In this document: piece after piece, positions 23,232 to 36,100 of the stretch
How positions within the stretch are numbered: the stretch's first letter is position 1
Layout of the letters: every line of letters starts with the position of its first letter
Assembly: GCF_037975245.1 (NCBI RefSeq)
Contig: NC_092582.1
Coordinates: 17,014,577 to 17,078,576 of the forward strand
DNA length: 64,000 nt
Direction: 5' to 3'
Source: Apostichopus japonicus
Lineage: Eukaryota > Echinodermata > Holothuroidea > Aspidochirotida > Stichopodidae
Translations under genes and position numbers: made by a program
Notes under the pieces: model-generated
The model's database searches: none
Told to the model about the DNA's origin: nothing
What the model saw: the letters and a program-made list of their open reading frames with translations, nothing else

Positions 23232-23722
23232 ATCCTTCAATTCCACTTCAGCTAAATTGTATTTTACTGCAGTAGAATTGAATTTTACTTAAGTAAAATG
23301 CAACTGTATTTAGCTAAAGTGCATTTTTATTCTACTTAAGTAGAATACAATTTAGCTTAAGTTAAATTCAATTTCACTTAAGCTTAATTGTATTCTACTT
23401 AGGTAAAATACAATTTTACTTAAGTAAATTTAGTTTAGCTTAAGTGAAAAAGAATGACACTTTTACTTAAGCTAAATTAAATTTTACTTAAGTAGAATTG
23501 TATTTTACTTACGTAGAATACAATTAAACTTAAGTGAAATTGCAATTGAATTTAACTTAAGCTTAAAAGAAAGTTGTAATTTTACTTAAGTAAAATGCAA
23601 TTCTACTTAAGTGCAATTAATTTCACTTAAGCTTAATTGTATTCTACTTAAGTGCAATCAATTTCACTTAAGCTTAATTGTATTCTACTTAAGTGGAATT
23701 GGTTCTACTTATGTAGAATAAG
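23232..23722. repeat. CTTAAG palindrome array 2 (21-bp period)
   Basis: Consecutive CTTAAG centres between about 23330 and 23420 are 21 bp apart. The unit is close to CTTAAGTNNAATNCAATTT. Alternating units carry TTCTA, TTTCA or TTTTA before the centre, with the matching complement after it. The array is bracketed by direct copies of the 29-bp motif. Confidence 0.9.
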
Positions 23723-23751
23723 GAGGTAAATGTTAAAATGGCTTGCCATAT
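23723..23751 (+). repeat. 29-bp boundary motif, copy 3
   Basis: Begins GAGGTAAATGTTAAAATGGC and ends CCATAT. Same orientation as copy 2. Confidence 0.8.
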
Positions 23752-24539
23752 GCCCGACTGCAGTGCTATGATTTTCTATACGTAACGACGGTCGAGTTGA
23801 CTCTGGTCATGGTCTATCGGGCAATGGGCGGAGGGCTTATGATGCAAGCATCTCATCGTGTTCTCGCTACGAGAGGTCAAGAAATCGCTGAACTTGTAGA
23901 ATATATCGTACTAGGTGGTTGCTCACAAGTGGCGATAGAGGAATACTGATAATAGACCTGAAATATCAGCATGCTATTACAATCTACCTGCAGTTCCTCC
24001 CCTCCCCTCACTTGTAGTGAAGAAATATATTATATTTGATAAATACGTAACGACCATACTAATATGCATGAGTCCTGTGGTTAAGGGAAGGTTGGGAATT
24101 CGTTTGAGCATCACCCTTAACGTTTGAAGTAGATGTTGGAGAAGAGCGAGATCTTCCCTGTTTTCATCGTCACTTGTTGCATCTGCGGGCAGTTCGTCTG
24201 CCGGCAAAAAATTATTTATCATTGCCGTCAAAGATTTCGTCATTGTGGAACTTACGCAAATGATCAAACGTATAACAGGGTCCATCTAGTCCTCTTATTG
24301 AGATGAACCCATAATTTTTGTTCAGCTATCCTTGAATACGGCATGTAAGTAACGGCGGTCAATAATAACACCACGGTCTTAACATTCAGAGTTCCACAAA
24401 ATTAAATCACATTAATCGCCCAAAATGGTGATATCATACTTAGCATTTATTTGTTCTTCTCGCCAAAACTGTTATAGCAGAATACAGTTTCATTGGTAAT
24501 TATCAAAGAGGGCTTGTTTTTGTACCAACTTTGCCTTTC
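23752..24539. other. No gene recognised
   Basis: Open frames of 68 codons (plus, 23743) and 102 codons (minus, 23977-24285) have no recognisable domain or splice support. Confidence 0.35.
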
Positions 24540-25860
24540 GTCCGTTTATTTCAGCAATTACAATCATTTACAATTGTTAGTACATAGTCATATAACAATG
24601 AGGTAGTGGGACCAGAAATAACAAAACTTTTCGTGTCTGGTCCCTTACAAGTGAAAAAAATCAATCAATAGAGCAAAGAAACACCAAAAAGGTTTTATAG
24701 ACAAAAAAAACACAGATTTTTTTCAGAACTGGTAAAATTAATTCAATGCTCATAATAAAGCAGTACTATACGAACATTATTCCTTATTCCTTGGGAAGAT
24801 AATAATTACGTTTTCTTTTAGAAGATAACATTGATTTATTATTTCTCATGTTTTCACTTGAAGAATTCCAAAGGGCGACACCAGAACATCTTTCCTGAGC
24901 ATACAAATAGATGTGTGTAACATATTATAAGAACGATAGTGTACGCTTTGAAATTTATTGTCGTAATTAAACAAAGTTGAGGTAGATATCTGGGAATTAC
25001 CCATTATGAAACTGTATAAAGAAAAATATATACACTACTAATAGTTTGAACAGCATTGTCTAAATGTTGGTGAAAAAACAGTAGCGTCATCAGCGAAAAC
25101 ATAATCAAGGACGCCTTATGAGAAGACTTATAAAATTCATATATATAGTAAACAGTAATGACCCTAAAACGGACCCAACGCCAAAATGTGCAAGTAACAC
25201 GTGACATAATTATTCGACACAAAGTGATTTACGATCATGAGGTAACTCTAATATATGAGTACTTTGCCATGAGTAGTATAGGAAACAAAACAAAATACAT
25301 TTTGGTATACATGCGTAGATAAAACTTAAAACTTCTTTTTTTTCCCCCATTGGTAGCCTGGCTGACAAAGACTTGGCAACTGTAGAAAAATACATATTAA
25401 ACATTATTAGTAATTGTATGCGGACCCTCTGCGAGAACATCATTAAAAACAAAAGGCTTTACTACAATTAGTTTGCTCACGTTTACTTGAGAATACTGTT
25501 GATTACCGTAATTCCACATTTTAGCACTATCGTCCTTGTTAAAGTCAATGAGATAGCTATAGTAGCATTTTTTTTTGCCAGCTGTCTTATAACATTTGTT
25601 GCAAATTTTCATAATTGGAAAAATCAGATTTGCGATCAAATGATAGAATGAATGAATGCTTTGCCTATATTGTATTATAGAGTTCATATTTATGTTTAAT
25701 AGAAACAACGATGGCAGTTGTAATCCATATTGATACTTGATTGTTTGATTTATCGGTTTAAATTTGGTGACCGAACATGACCTGTTGAAGCTGTGAAGGA
25801 AAACTTGCACACACAGAAATTGGGAGTAAGCGATATCTATATACATCATCATTTATCAAG
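24540..25860 (-). pseudogene. Decayed LINE (endonuclease/RT linker, RT core, 3' tail)
   Basis: On the minus strand the frame at about 25560-25330 reads FNKDDSAKMWN, then ITNNVFNMYFSTVAKSL. That is the usual LINE segment just before the reverse transcriptase (…FNxYFxxVxxxL). Around 25160-25080, split over two frames, it reads GSVLGSLLFTIYMN and VFADDATVFF. The second is the RT catalytic loop, with FADD intact at 25085-25096. The 3' end is near 24540 (TTGCTGAAATAAACGGACG). Several frameshifts make it non-functional. It lies downstream of the FMO gene, on the same strand. Confidence 0.65.
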
Positions 25861-26540
25861 ACTATATAACAGACCATTCAGCAGCTACAATCTCTGTAAT
25901 ATGCTTAGAGGTGATTCGGTCACTTGGTATATATTATATCTAAAATCTTTGGGGTTTATTATTACATTTTAGTGACCAATTTATAAAATAAAAATCGGAT
26001 AATGATCAATATATAACTTATTAAAGCGAGCGGAATTAAACTTAGACAAATAATTGTTTTTGTCAATGTTATTAATACTGAGTATAGGTTTCACCTGTAA
26101 CTCACTTAGGCCTATCGATAGTATTAACAAAGGATTGTATTGTCATGATGTTGATCCATTGTTCCACGTTGTAGTTTACATGATTCTGACGAAGATCAAT
26201 ATTAATAATCCCTTGCTAAATCTTCTTGGACCTCTGCGGTCCGAATTCCTTTAATCTTTCAATGTCACTTTTAAAATATTTGTCGTATATTTCAAAGGCT
26301 TTTAAACTAAATTTTGAGGACATGATATATTATGAAATTCAAATTTAAAATTTTTATTGAAATATACGTGGGTAAAATGGGCCCTGTAAGCAAATTTTCG
26401 GCAGCCCCAACGAGGTTCTCAAACCCCTATCATTGATGAGGCACTCGGAAACTTATAAAAAAAACCTGAGTAATGATATTCTCCACATATAAATCTGTCT
26501 GAGCCTCGTTCGTTAGTCCCCAAATTTAGGGTCTCGACCG
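25861..26540. other. No gene recognised; probable FMO 3' flank on its right side
   Basis: AT-rich. An imperfect inverted pair at about 26275-26300 and 26340-26372 (AAATATTTGTCGTATATTTC-type) is visible. No coding region. Confidence 0.35.
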
Positions 26541-26546
26541 TTTATT
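26541..26546 (-). terminator. Candidate poly(A) signal of the FMO gene
   Basis: TTTATT on the plus strand is AATAAA on the minus strand, about 275 bp downstream of the FMO stop codon. It is the first exact AATAAA I see after the stop. Position is plausible but unproven. Confidence 0.35.
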
Positions 26547-26821
26547 CACCAATCATATTAACAGGCAGTCTAAAACCCTTGATTCCTTAAATTTGAGGGC
26601 TAACAACTTTTGGTGTTAAATGTCTGCGTACAGAGGAAAGTGACCACACTGCGTTATAGAACAATGAGTATTTGTGAAAGATCGGTAAACAGCCGATAGA
26701 AATATTTATCATGACTTGTTATGAGGTATTTTCCATTTGAGGCTATAACAGTTAGTCCTGACTATGTAAGTAACCTATACTCGAGATCCGTCTAAAAATG
26801 TTCCACCTACCATTTCACCTA

Positions 26822-27127
26822 CTACTTCCATAGTTGCATTCCTATCAGAAGAATAAATAGAGCAACGATCAAGTATTTGTAATGTGACGATGCAGGCCTG
26901 GTCGTCTTATTTCCGCCAATTCCGCTGGTAAAAGAATCACAGCAGCCCAAGACAGCATCTCTAGCCCCTGGCCACGAGTGGGGTCCGAGAATTCTGTAGG
27001 TGAAAGGTGTAACTGGGGCCAGAAAGACCATCACAGCCAACCAAGGATCGGTAAGGAAAATTTTTGCTAAATTTGGATAGCATCCAATATCTTGCGTTAA
27101 TTCATCGGTCAAAGGGATGCCAGGGAC
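26822..27127 (-). CDS. FMO exon 7 (residues 426-526 and stop)
   Basis: The acceptor is TTCGTAG. It begins VPGIPLTDELTQDIGCYPN and contains FLTDPWLAVMVFLAP and YRILGPHSWPGARDAVL, all standard in FMO C-termini. It ends with a hydrophobic tail (YLIVALFILLIGMQLW) typical of a C-terminal ER anchor. The stop TAG is at 26824-26822. An 8.2-kb intron separates it from exon 6. Confidence 0.92.
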   Translation of the reverse strand, partial: VPGIPLTDELTQDIGCYPNLAKIFLTDPWLAVMVFLAPVTPFTYRILGPHSWPGARDAVLGCCDSFTSGIGGNKTTRPASSHYKYLIVALFILLIGMQLWK

Positions 27128-30100
27128 CTACGAAATAAAACATAGAGATAAAGAAAGAGCATGGTAAATGTATAATTATTTTATTCAATTTTTCGAAGCT
27201 CTAGCATTTCACTTGAACGTCAGCCCTCGATTTGAAAGATTGACTTTTTGCATATTGATCATTATCTCATTTGCCTCCGGTTATACGTGCTATCACAAAA
27301 TGCTCTTTATTCAAATGTTTTATTTGCTTGCGACCTTATTTACGTTATTTTCGTTTGCACTTTAAGTGCATGGCGCGAAATTTATTTCGTAAACCATGGT
27401 TTACGAATTTAATTTCACGCCATTATGGATTGATTACCTATCTAATTATGGATTTAGAGTTCTAAGCCCCATGCAATCGTAAATTTAAATTCAAGATAAA
27501 TATTCATTGCAAGAATTAATTCCCTATTTCAATCGTGTTAGTTCAAACAGCTCATCATTAGGCTCCGTAATTTCATCAGTGTAAGTCACGGGGGCAGTCC
27601 ATAGGCGTACATCTAAACATGTAATTCAGCGTCGTGACAACAACAGGTTTTCTCACGTTGCTACGAAGCTCTAGAGAGAACATGGGAAAACATAATTTTA
27701 TTACGTACGTACGTAATTATAATACGTACGTATACGTAATATTTATTACGTACGTACTACATGCGAGATACGTACATTATACGTATTATACTGTACGGTT
27801 CTACTATATTATAATATAATAATACTTCTCGTTCACGTATATATGTACCTCGCATGTATCAATCATCCAACCACAGAATTCAAGCTTAGTTTAACGATTG
27901 CGCCGCGGAATAAAAAGTGCTGGTCAAGTTCATCCCTCTCCGTCTTTTAAATGAAAATGTATCCCTAGATTAGGACATTCCGTGCGCGACACTTTTTTCA
28001 ACAATTTTCACCACATTTGTGTGGTGTTACTGTTATGAGAATATGAGTGTTGAAGAAAGAAAGACTTGATCCAGCAAACTCAGCATGTTGAATTTATACA
28101 AGAAATGATGGTTTAAATGTAACGAAACACAATACGAAACACAATAACTTTCCCTTAAATGTTATATATGGTAAAAGCTGTCTGTCAAATAACGCCCACA
28201 CCATCTTACCGTAGTCTGCTCGCTCTAATTACATAATAGATACCTTTACTAGACAATTTTCTATATGAAAGCAATGGGACCATCATATGTGATCTCTATT
28301 TCTCACCTGTGTGACGTCAGCTCCTTTAAATATATAGTAACAAGAAACAGAATAGGCCTGTGGTGCGGACAGTTACAAATATTGGTCATAGTATAATTTT
28401 AAGGGAAATTACACTATCAGTATCAAAGTAAAAAGATGATGCATGGCTTAAAGGGTATGGATTCATGATTATCAATATGATGCTTTATTAATCTGCACAA
28501 AACCTTCTGCACAAACAGAAGCTTCTGCAATCTGCACAAACAACTGCACAAAACCTTCTAAGTCACTTCTACTATATATGGAATATATATAGCCTTTGAA
28601 AATTGAAACTGTTTCATGAAACTGAGTGTAGTTCATATGTATACTGACATTGTTAGCCTGATGTAAAAATCTGCATTATATTAGAACACACCATTTTAAA
28701 AAGGAAATGCATAATTTGCATCATATCATCTAATCTTATAACCTGCTAATTTACTTAACATAGTCTGCATTAACATTTTGTTGCAACAAACATGATATAT
28801 ACTGTTAGATCATTTAATTTGTGTATCTTTTCAAGGCTCTCATCTCGGTAGAGTTAAAACCAGAATGCAAGTATATGCAATGTCCAGATACAACCGGAAA
28901 ACTCAGTCTTTAATGCTGATGTGTCAAGGTTTGTTCAATGTTGTAAAGTATGCCAGGAGCAGCCAATACTTTCGTATATAGTACAGTAACTACTGTTCAT
29001 GATCTACAACCGTACATCAGTAACTACTGTTCGTAACACGGTAACATGTACAGGTGGCACAGTCATTACTGCATGTTTTTCACTTTAAATTTTCACTTTT
29101 TTTAATTTGAATTTTTCTTTTTTGGATATACTTTTTTAATTACTGCAAATTTTCACCTGTCGGACTCGGAGCTTTCCATTAATTACTGTGCCGCCTGTAA
29201 CACATGTTACCGTGTTGCGAACACAGCGCAGTATAGTAACTGATGCACGGTTGTGGAACATGAAAAGTAGCTACTGTACTAACTATGAGAACCGGGTGCC
29301 AGGAGACAAAACTTTACATTATCTCGACACAGAACGAATCTTCTTCGCATTCTAGTAACTGGATTGTGGAAACAGGTATATGTACCCAGTTATGATGTTG
29401 AAAGAAACAGGTATATACACTGGGTCACATTGGGTCTTGAAAAGTTTTAGAAATCCACCCATCCTTTTGTTTTGTGTTTTCGTTTTTTTTATTTTTGCGG
29501 TTGCATGAATTTGACATGCTACTCCAAAATGTTGGGATGTATGTCACTTTTTAGTCAATGTATACGCGTTTCAGTGAACTGAGCTTCATGCAGAAAGTCA
29601 CGGTGAATTGAGGTGTTTAATATCTAAACACTGTTCCTCAATCTAAACATTTACAGATCTAAACATGTTTAGTCTATAAACAGAAAAATGTCTTATGTCT
29701 AAACATTTGAAGTGTTTAGGAATTAAATGCGTTTACAAAGTGGGGTCAGAAAAGTGTTTAGACCCTAAACACGTTTTTTTAGAGTGTAGGGATGATGCAT
29801 GTGAGATGAATATGAGAATGGTAGGGCACTAGGTAGCATAATTATATGGGGATGAATGAACAATGTAGGGATGACTGGAATGAACATGGGATGTGGATAT
29901 ATTGGAATGGTAGATATAGATGGTGGATGGTATTCGTTTTAGGGTGCCCAAAAACGTCCTTTAGGGCATGCAGTGGCGGAGCGTCCATACAGTCAGGGGC
30001 GGATGCCCCCCCCCCCCCCTGACGGACTCAAATGGACTGCTGGCGCCCTTTTCAGCTTTTTACTACTTTTACTTATTCGCGATTATTGACTTTTTTATTG

Positions 30101-33100
30101 CGTCCTCATCTACCTATTGACATTTGTCACATTTTGTTGGTGTATTTTTCTGACAAAATGGCGATGACACCTATTTATTCTTCGTTTATCTGCAAATTAG
30201 CAAGGCCCGGAAAGGGTCATTTCCTGCTATCTAGGGAGTATCTTTACTCGAAAATTTCTCTACGCTCCGCGCCAACCTGTGGTGGCGCTCCGCTTAGATA
30301 GTGTCGAAAGCGCCCCTACAGACTATTCTCTCGTCCCCTCTGACCAATACCCCTAGCTCCGCCACTGAGGGCATGCCAGGTTCTTTCTTGGGTTTAGGGC
30401 AAAAGAGGAATGGGAGATGGTTAAGAAAATGGAAGGGAGAGGGTGTAATGAAGAGGTATGAGGGGAGATGGGTGGGGTTAGGTTAGAAAATGGAGGGAGA
30501 TGGTGGGGTAGGGTTGGAAAATGATGGGGAAATGATCATAAGGGTAGAGGCGTGACAGGGAAGAGAGAGGAAAATGAGGAGGAAATGGAAGATAAGGGAA
30601 AATGGTGGGATATTGATGGATAGGAGACGATGGGTGCAGGGTGAGGAAGGATAGGCAATGGGGAGTGGCAAACTTTTACAATATCATACTTGCCGTGTGG
30701 ATGAACCATAATTAGTGTTTAAAAATAATTGCATTGGTGGCAATTAACGAGAATCGACTTTACCACTTATTATACTCCCGTCAAATTGTCCTACTAGTTT
30801 CTCAATTCCTTCACTATAGCCAAGATATTGTTGATTGTTCTTAATTTCGTCGTTCGATGAGGCCTAATCAAAGGGGGAAATGTGTTTGTAATGATTACAA
30901 ATGGATACCGTGCAGTATCATTCAAACAATCAGCGCTGATGAGAACAGTATACTTTACTTTACAGGTAAATATTACTCCGCAAGGTTAGCTCTTCAATTT
31001 TATCATAGAATTTGACAAAATGGCAAATGTACGGAAGCCTAAAAGTGCAATCAACATAAGAACCAGAACCCAAGGGCACTGTGGCTCCTTGCTTGGGGTA
31101 TATGACAATACACATAATATTATCAAGCAAGATTGGGCTCAAATAGTCCAAGTAATTGTGGTCCTACATGTTCCCATAAAGTAACCAACACTATAGCCAA
31201 CACTTTTGTGATCACAAAATGTGATCAGATTTTTGATCAAGAGGCACTTTTGAGATCTAAATATGGCGTCGAAAATGTAAGAAGTATAAGAGACCTACAA
31301 GCGTGTCAACAGATATGATAACATTGGTGACCTCAGATGACATGACCTTTAAGTTTCAAAATGTTCCACCACCCCATTCACAACTTGTCCCAAAATATCA
31401 ACCATGTCACACCTTGGCATTGAGATTTAATTGCATTGAATGTCAAAAAATTAACTTTGAACTTGTATACATAACTTCACACACAAAGGTCACCCGGAGG
31501 TCAACCAATTGACATTTTTGATTGGTGAGACCTAAATAGGGCATGACTGTAAAAATTCAAACATTTTTTCTTTGCGCATTTTCTCCCCCCAAAATACTAT
31601 TTTTTTAACATTAGCTGACCTTTGGTGACGTTGGATCACATGACCATTAAGTTTGAAAATATTCCCCTATACCATTTGCAACTTGAAAAAAAATCAACCT
31701 TGGCACTGGGAGTTATTGCATTAAATGTGTGAAAATTAACTTTGACCTCATATAACTTCGCACACGAAGGTCACACGGGGGTCAACCCATTGACATTTAT
31801 TATATATTTATTTGGATTACATTGAAGCAACTCCCAACACTAACGGACAATTTGTTCTCAAGTTATCGCAAAAATACTAGTTTTTTTTATCATTAATTGA
31901 CCTTTGGTGACCTTGTATCACATGACCGTTATGTTGGAAAATATTCCCCTATACCATTTGCAACTACTCCAAAAATATCAAGCTTGTCACACCTTGGAAC
32001 TGGGAGTTATTGCATTAAATGTCTGCAAATTAACTTTGACCTCATATAACTTCGCACACGAAGGTCACCTTGGGTCAACTTATTGACATTTATGATCAGA
32101 AGGTACCTTTAACATCTGAAAATAGCATCGAAACTGTAAAAATCCACAAAACACGAAAAGGTCACCAGAGGTCAAATTGAGGTCAAGGGTCACCCAGATG
32201 CAGGTCGACAATTGGATTACATTGAAGCAACTCCCAACCCTAACGGACAATTTGTTCTCAAGTTATCGCAAAAATACCAGTTTTTTATCATAAATTGACC
32301 TTTGGTGACCTGGTATCACATGACCGTTATGTTGGAAAATATTCCCCTATACCATTTGCAACTACTCCAAAAATATCAAGCTTGTCACACCTTGGAACTG
32401 GGAGTTATTGCATTAAATGTCTGAAAATTAACTTTGACCTCATATAACTTCGCACACGAAGGTCACACAGGGGTCAACCCATTGACATTTATGATCAGAA
32501 GGTACCTTTGACATCTGAAAATAGCATCGAAACTGTAAAAATCCACAAAACTTGAAAAGGTCACCAGAGGTCAAATTGAGGTCAAGGGTCACCCAGATGC
32601 GGGTCGACAATTGGATTACATTGAAGCAACTCCCAACCCTAACGGACAATTTGTTTTCAAGTTATCGCAAAAATACTAGTTTTTTGGTGACCTCTGATCA
32701 CATGACCATTAAGTTTGCAAATATTCCCCTATACCATTTGCATTTGTCTCAAAAATATCAACTGTGTAACACCTTGGTACTGGGAGTTATTACACTAAAT
32801 GTCTGAAAATTAACTTTGACCTCATATAACTTAACATACAAAGGTCACCTTGGGTCAACTTATTGACTTTTTTGATTGATGAGACCTAAATTAGAGCATC
32901 AAACTATACAAATTCAAACATTTTTTTCTTTGCCCATTTGCTACCCCCAAAATACTAGTTTTTTAACATTAATTGACCTTTGGTGACCTCGGATCACATG
33001 ACCGTTAACTTTGAAAATATTCCCCTATACCATTTGCAACTTGTCCGAAAATATCGACCATGTCACACCTTGGAACTGGGAGTTGTTGCATTAAATGTCT

Positions 33101-36100
33101 GAAAATTAACTTTGACCTTGTATAACTTCGCACACGAAGGTCACACGGGTGTCAACCAATTGACATTTTTGATCGGAAGGTACCTTTGATATCCAAATCT
33201 AGCATCAAAACCAAACATTTTCTTTTTTGCTCGTTTCCTCCCAAAATAAGCACATTTTTTCTAATGTGACCTTTGACCATTTGACCTTGGTTTCAGATGT
33301 AGTTTAATCTCCTGATTCCAAAAATCAAAACGACAAGTCTGTACAACCATCCTAACTCCGACCGAAAAACTTTGACCCCATATAACTTCGCACATAAAGG
33401 TCACACGGGGTCAACCTGATGACATTTATAATCAGAAGGTACCTTTGACATCTGAAAATAGCATCAAAACTGTAAAAATCCCCAAAAATATGTAAAGGTC
33501 ACCAGAGGTCAAATTGAGGTCAAGGGTCACCCAGATGCGGGTCGACAATTGGATAACATTGAAGCAACTCCCAACCCTAACGGACATTTCGTTCTCAAGT
33601 TATCGGAAAAATACTAGTTTTTTATCATTAATTGACCTTTGGTGAGCTCGGATCACATGACCGTTAACTTTGAAAATGTTTCCCTAACCAGTTCACAACT
33701 TGTCCCAAAATATCAACCTTTTCGCACATTGGCACTGGGAGTTATTGCCGTTTTAATATTTTCGGTTTTTGGACCATAACCGACCTTTGGTGACCTTTGT
33801 GGGCACCAAAAACAATAGGGCACACCTTCTCCATATGGCAGATCTATAGTCCAAGTTTGGCCTCAATCCAACATTCCCTTATTGAGATAGAGCGTACCCA
33901 AGCAAGTGTCACAGACACACACACACACACCCACACACACACACACACATACGCCAACCTGACTGCATAGGTTCCTTTTGCTAAAGCAAGGAACCAAAAA
34001 ACTTTGCCCAATATTGACATTTTTCAGTAAATTGTTTAAAAAACAAGATAATATCTTATCAAAAATCAGAAAAATGTTGGATTGCGTATTTGCTTTAACT
34101 GAGCAATTGAACAATTTTCTGCAAAATGTCTAATTGACAACTTCCGTACAAATGACTCAACCACACAAAAGATACAAATCCGAATGGTGCTCGGTGTTTC
34201 GACCTTTTATGTAAAAGAAAACTGTAATAGTCAATGAAATCCGAAAACATTGGCCAAACCCAGCGATCTACTAGAGTGACGTTCTTTAGCTCACCAATAT
34301 TGATAAACAACACGGAAAACATCTTTTCTAGGCGGAGCTTAATCTGTCGTACGATTTATATGTGTTACTAATCGTCCAATACCGTTGCAATAGTCATTTC
34401 GCTTTCCGGAAACAGCAACAGACGAAAGCTAGAGTATGGCCTGACTGTAGGCTAATGAAATCATGTTGTAATATATTCGAGTGGCGCTGTTTACATTTTC
34501 TACAGCATATCATTGCTAAAGGTAAAGTTTGTGTTGAATTGTTATTATCTGCAGTGGTATTTCATGCGAGTTTTATACACTGATGGTATAACTTTGGTTT
34601 TAAAACTGCATTCTTTAAAATCGAATCAGGAATGATGAAATTTGTAGGCCAAAGCAAATTTGCGCGATGACTAAAATGACAGATAAAAAAGTTATTCAGG
34701 AAAACCCAATCAGTTGTCACTGCATAGATTTTTAATTCAGATTGAACGGTATATGTTTACGTGCAAATATTACGTCGAATTTGGCATACTGGTGCAAAGT
34801 TACAGATTACACCCAAAATTCAGGTTTAATTTGAAAGTGACGATAACCAATGAAGACATTGGCGGTGGGGTGGGGGTGGGAGGAGGAGGAGGGGCGAAAA
34901 TGGCGAACGCATCGACTGTGGCTGGGACGATGGCGGTGTTGATGTTGATGCGACACTACAACGTTACAAATGTTTATTACGAGGGCTTAGGGGAAGCATC
35001 ATCAAGGGAAGTGTATATTTGTGTATTTATTTTAGATCCTCCTGCAAGCAGGATCTCGCGAAGAGGCCTCATTACTAAGCCGCAAGCTGACCGAAGTCAG
35101 TCTCTTACACTCATATTTAACGTCCATGATTATGAATTGTTAATCGTCAACAACTCTGTAACTGGACGACATACATTAATCTGGGAGTGACTCGAACCGG
35201 GGACCTTATGATTGAAAGGCACCGGCGTTAACCACTGAGCTAACGCTCCTTCCTAATGCTTTAAAAGACTAGACTTCAATTTAGCAATTCTTTTAAAATG
35301 GCTTGAATTTACATGAGCAACGATGACTATAAGCTTACCATAAGTTTCGGACGACCGTATCTGTTACACAAGTCGGTTTCCTTCTCACGAATATCTTCCT
35401 CCATTTTCTTCACCGGAGGGAGTGTGATCAATCCTTTGAAGATTCGAACGGCCCACCGCGATTGCTGCTCTCCTACCGGTGTAAAGCCAGAGTCGGTAGG
35501 GAAGAGGCCAATGCATGCAATTGTCGGATGTGGCAAATTGATAGGAATCGCGTACTTATACAGGTTACGAGTCTGGATATCATCTGTGAAAAAAAATGAA
35601 AAGAGTCCCGCAGAGAACCGCCGTAAAACAATATAATTCGCCTGGACGATAGGAATGACTTGTGACACTTGTTGAATGCTGTGAAATTACCAAAACGATT
35701 TCTATGCAATATGAGAGGTAAAATTGGTTTAGGTGGCGACAAACTTTGTTAAGCCTTTTAGGCGATAAGACTGCATAATGACTTATGATAGCATACTAAA
35801 ATAGACATGACATCAATCTTGGATGAGAAAGGGCTCTTACGGGATGAGGTGCTCCTCCCTCCCCCTTGATGAAATTGTTTATATTAAGTTTAGATTAAGG
35901 GTGTTTAGTTTTAAAATGGTGTTATGCTTTGTAACGTTTGAAGTAAACTATTTACAAGATGTTTCCACCTCCTTTTTCCACAAATATCTTTCTTATACTA
36001 CTTTTATGGTGAACCACAAAAACTATTAAAAAAAATTAAATAAAAATTAAGAAAGTTAACATTTCACGACCCTATAAGAAGAGATCGCGACAGGGGCATA

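Noticed and set aside
21571-23722. CRISPR-like array
   Set aside because: The 21-bp units lack distinct unique spacers, there are no cas genes and the genome is eukaryotic.
35184-35251. tRNA gene on the minus strand
   Set aside because: The acceptor stem does not pair and the body matches a second SINE copy.
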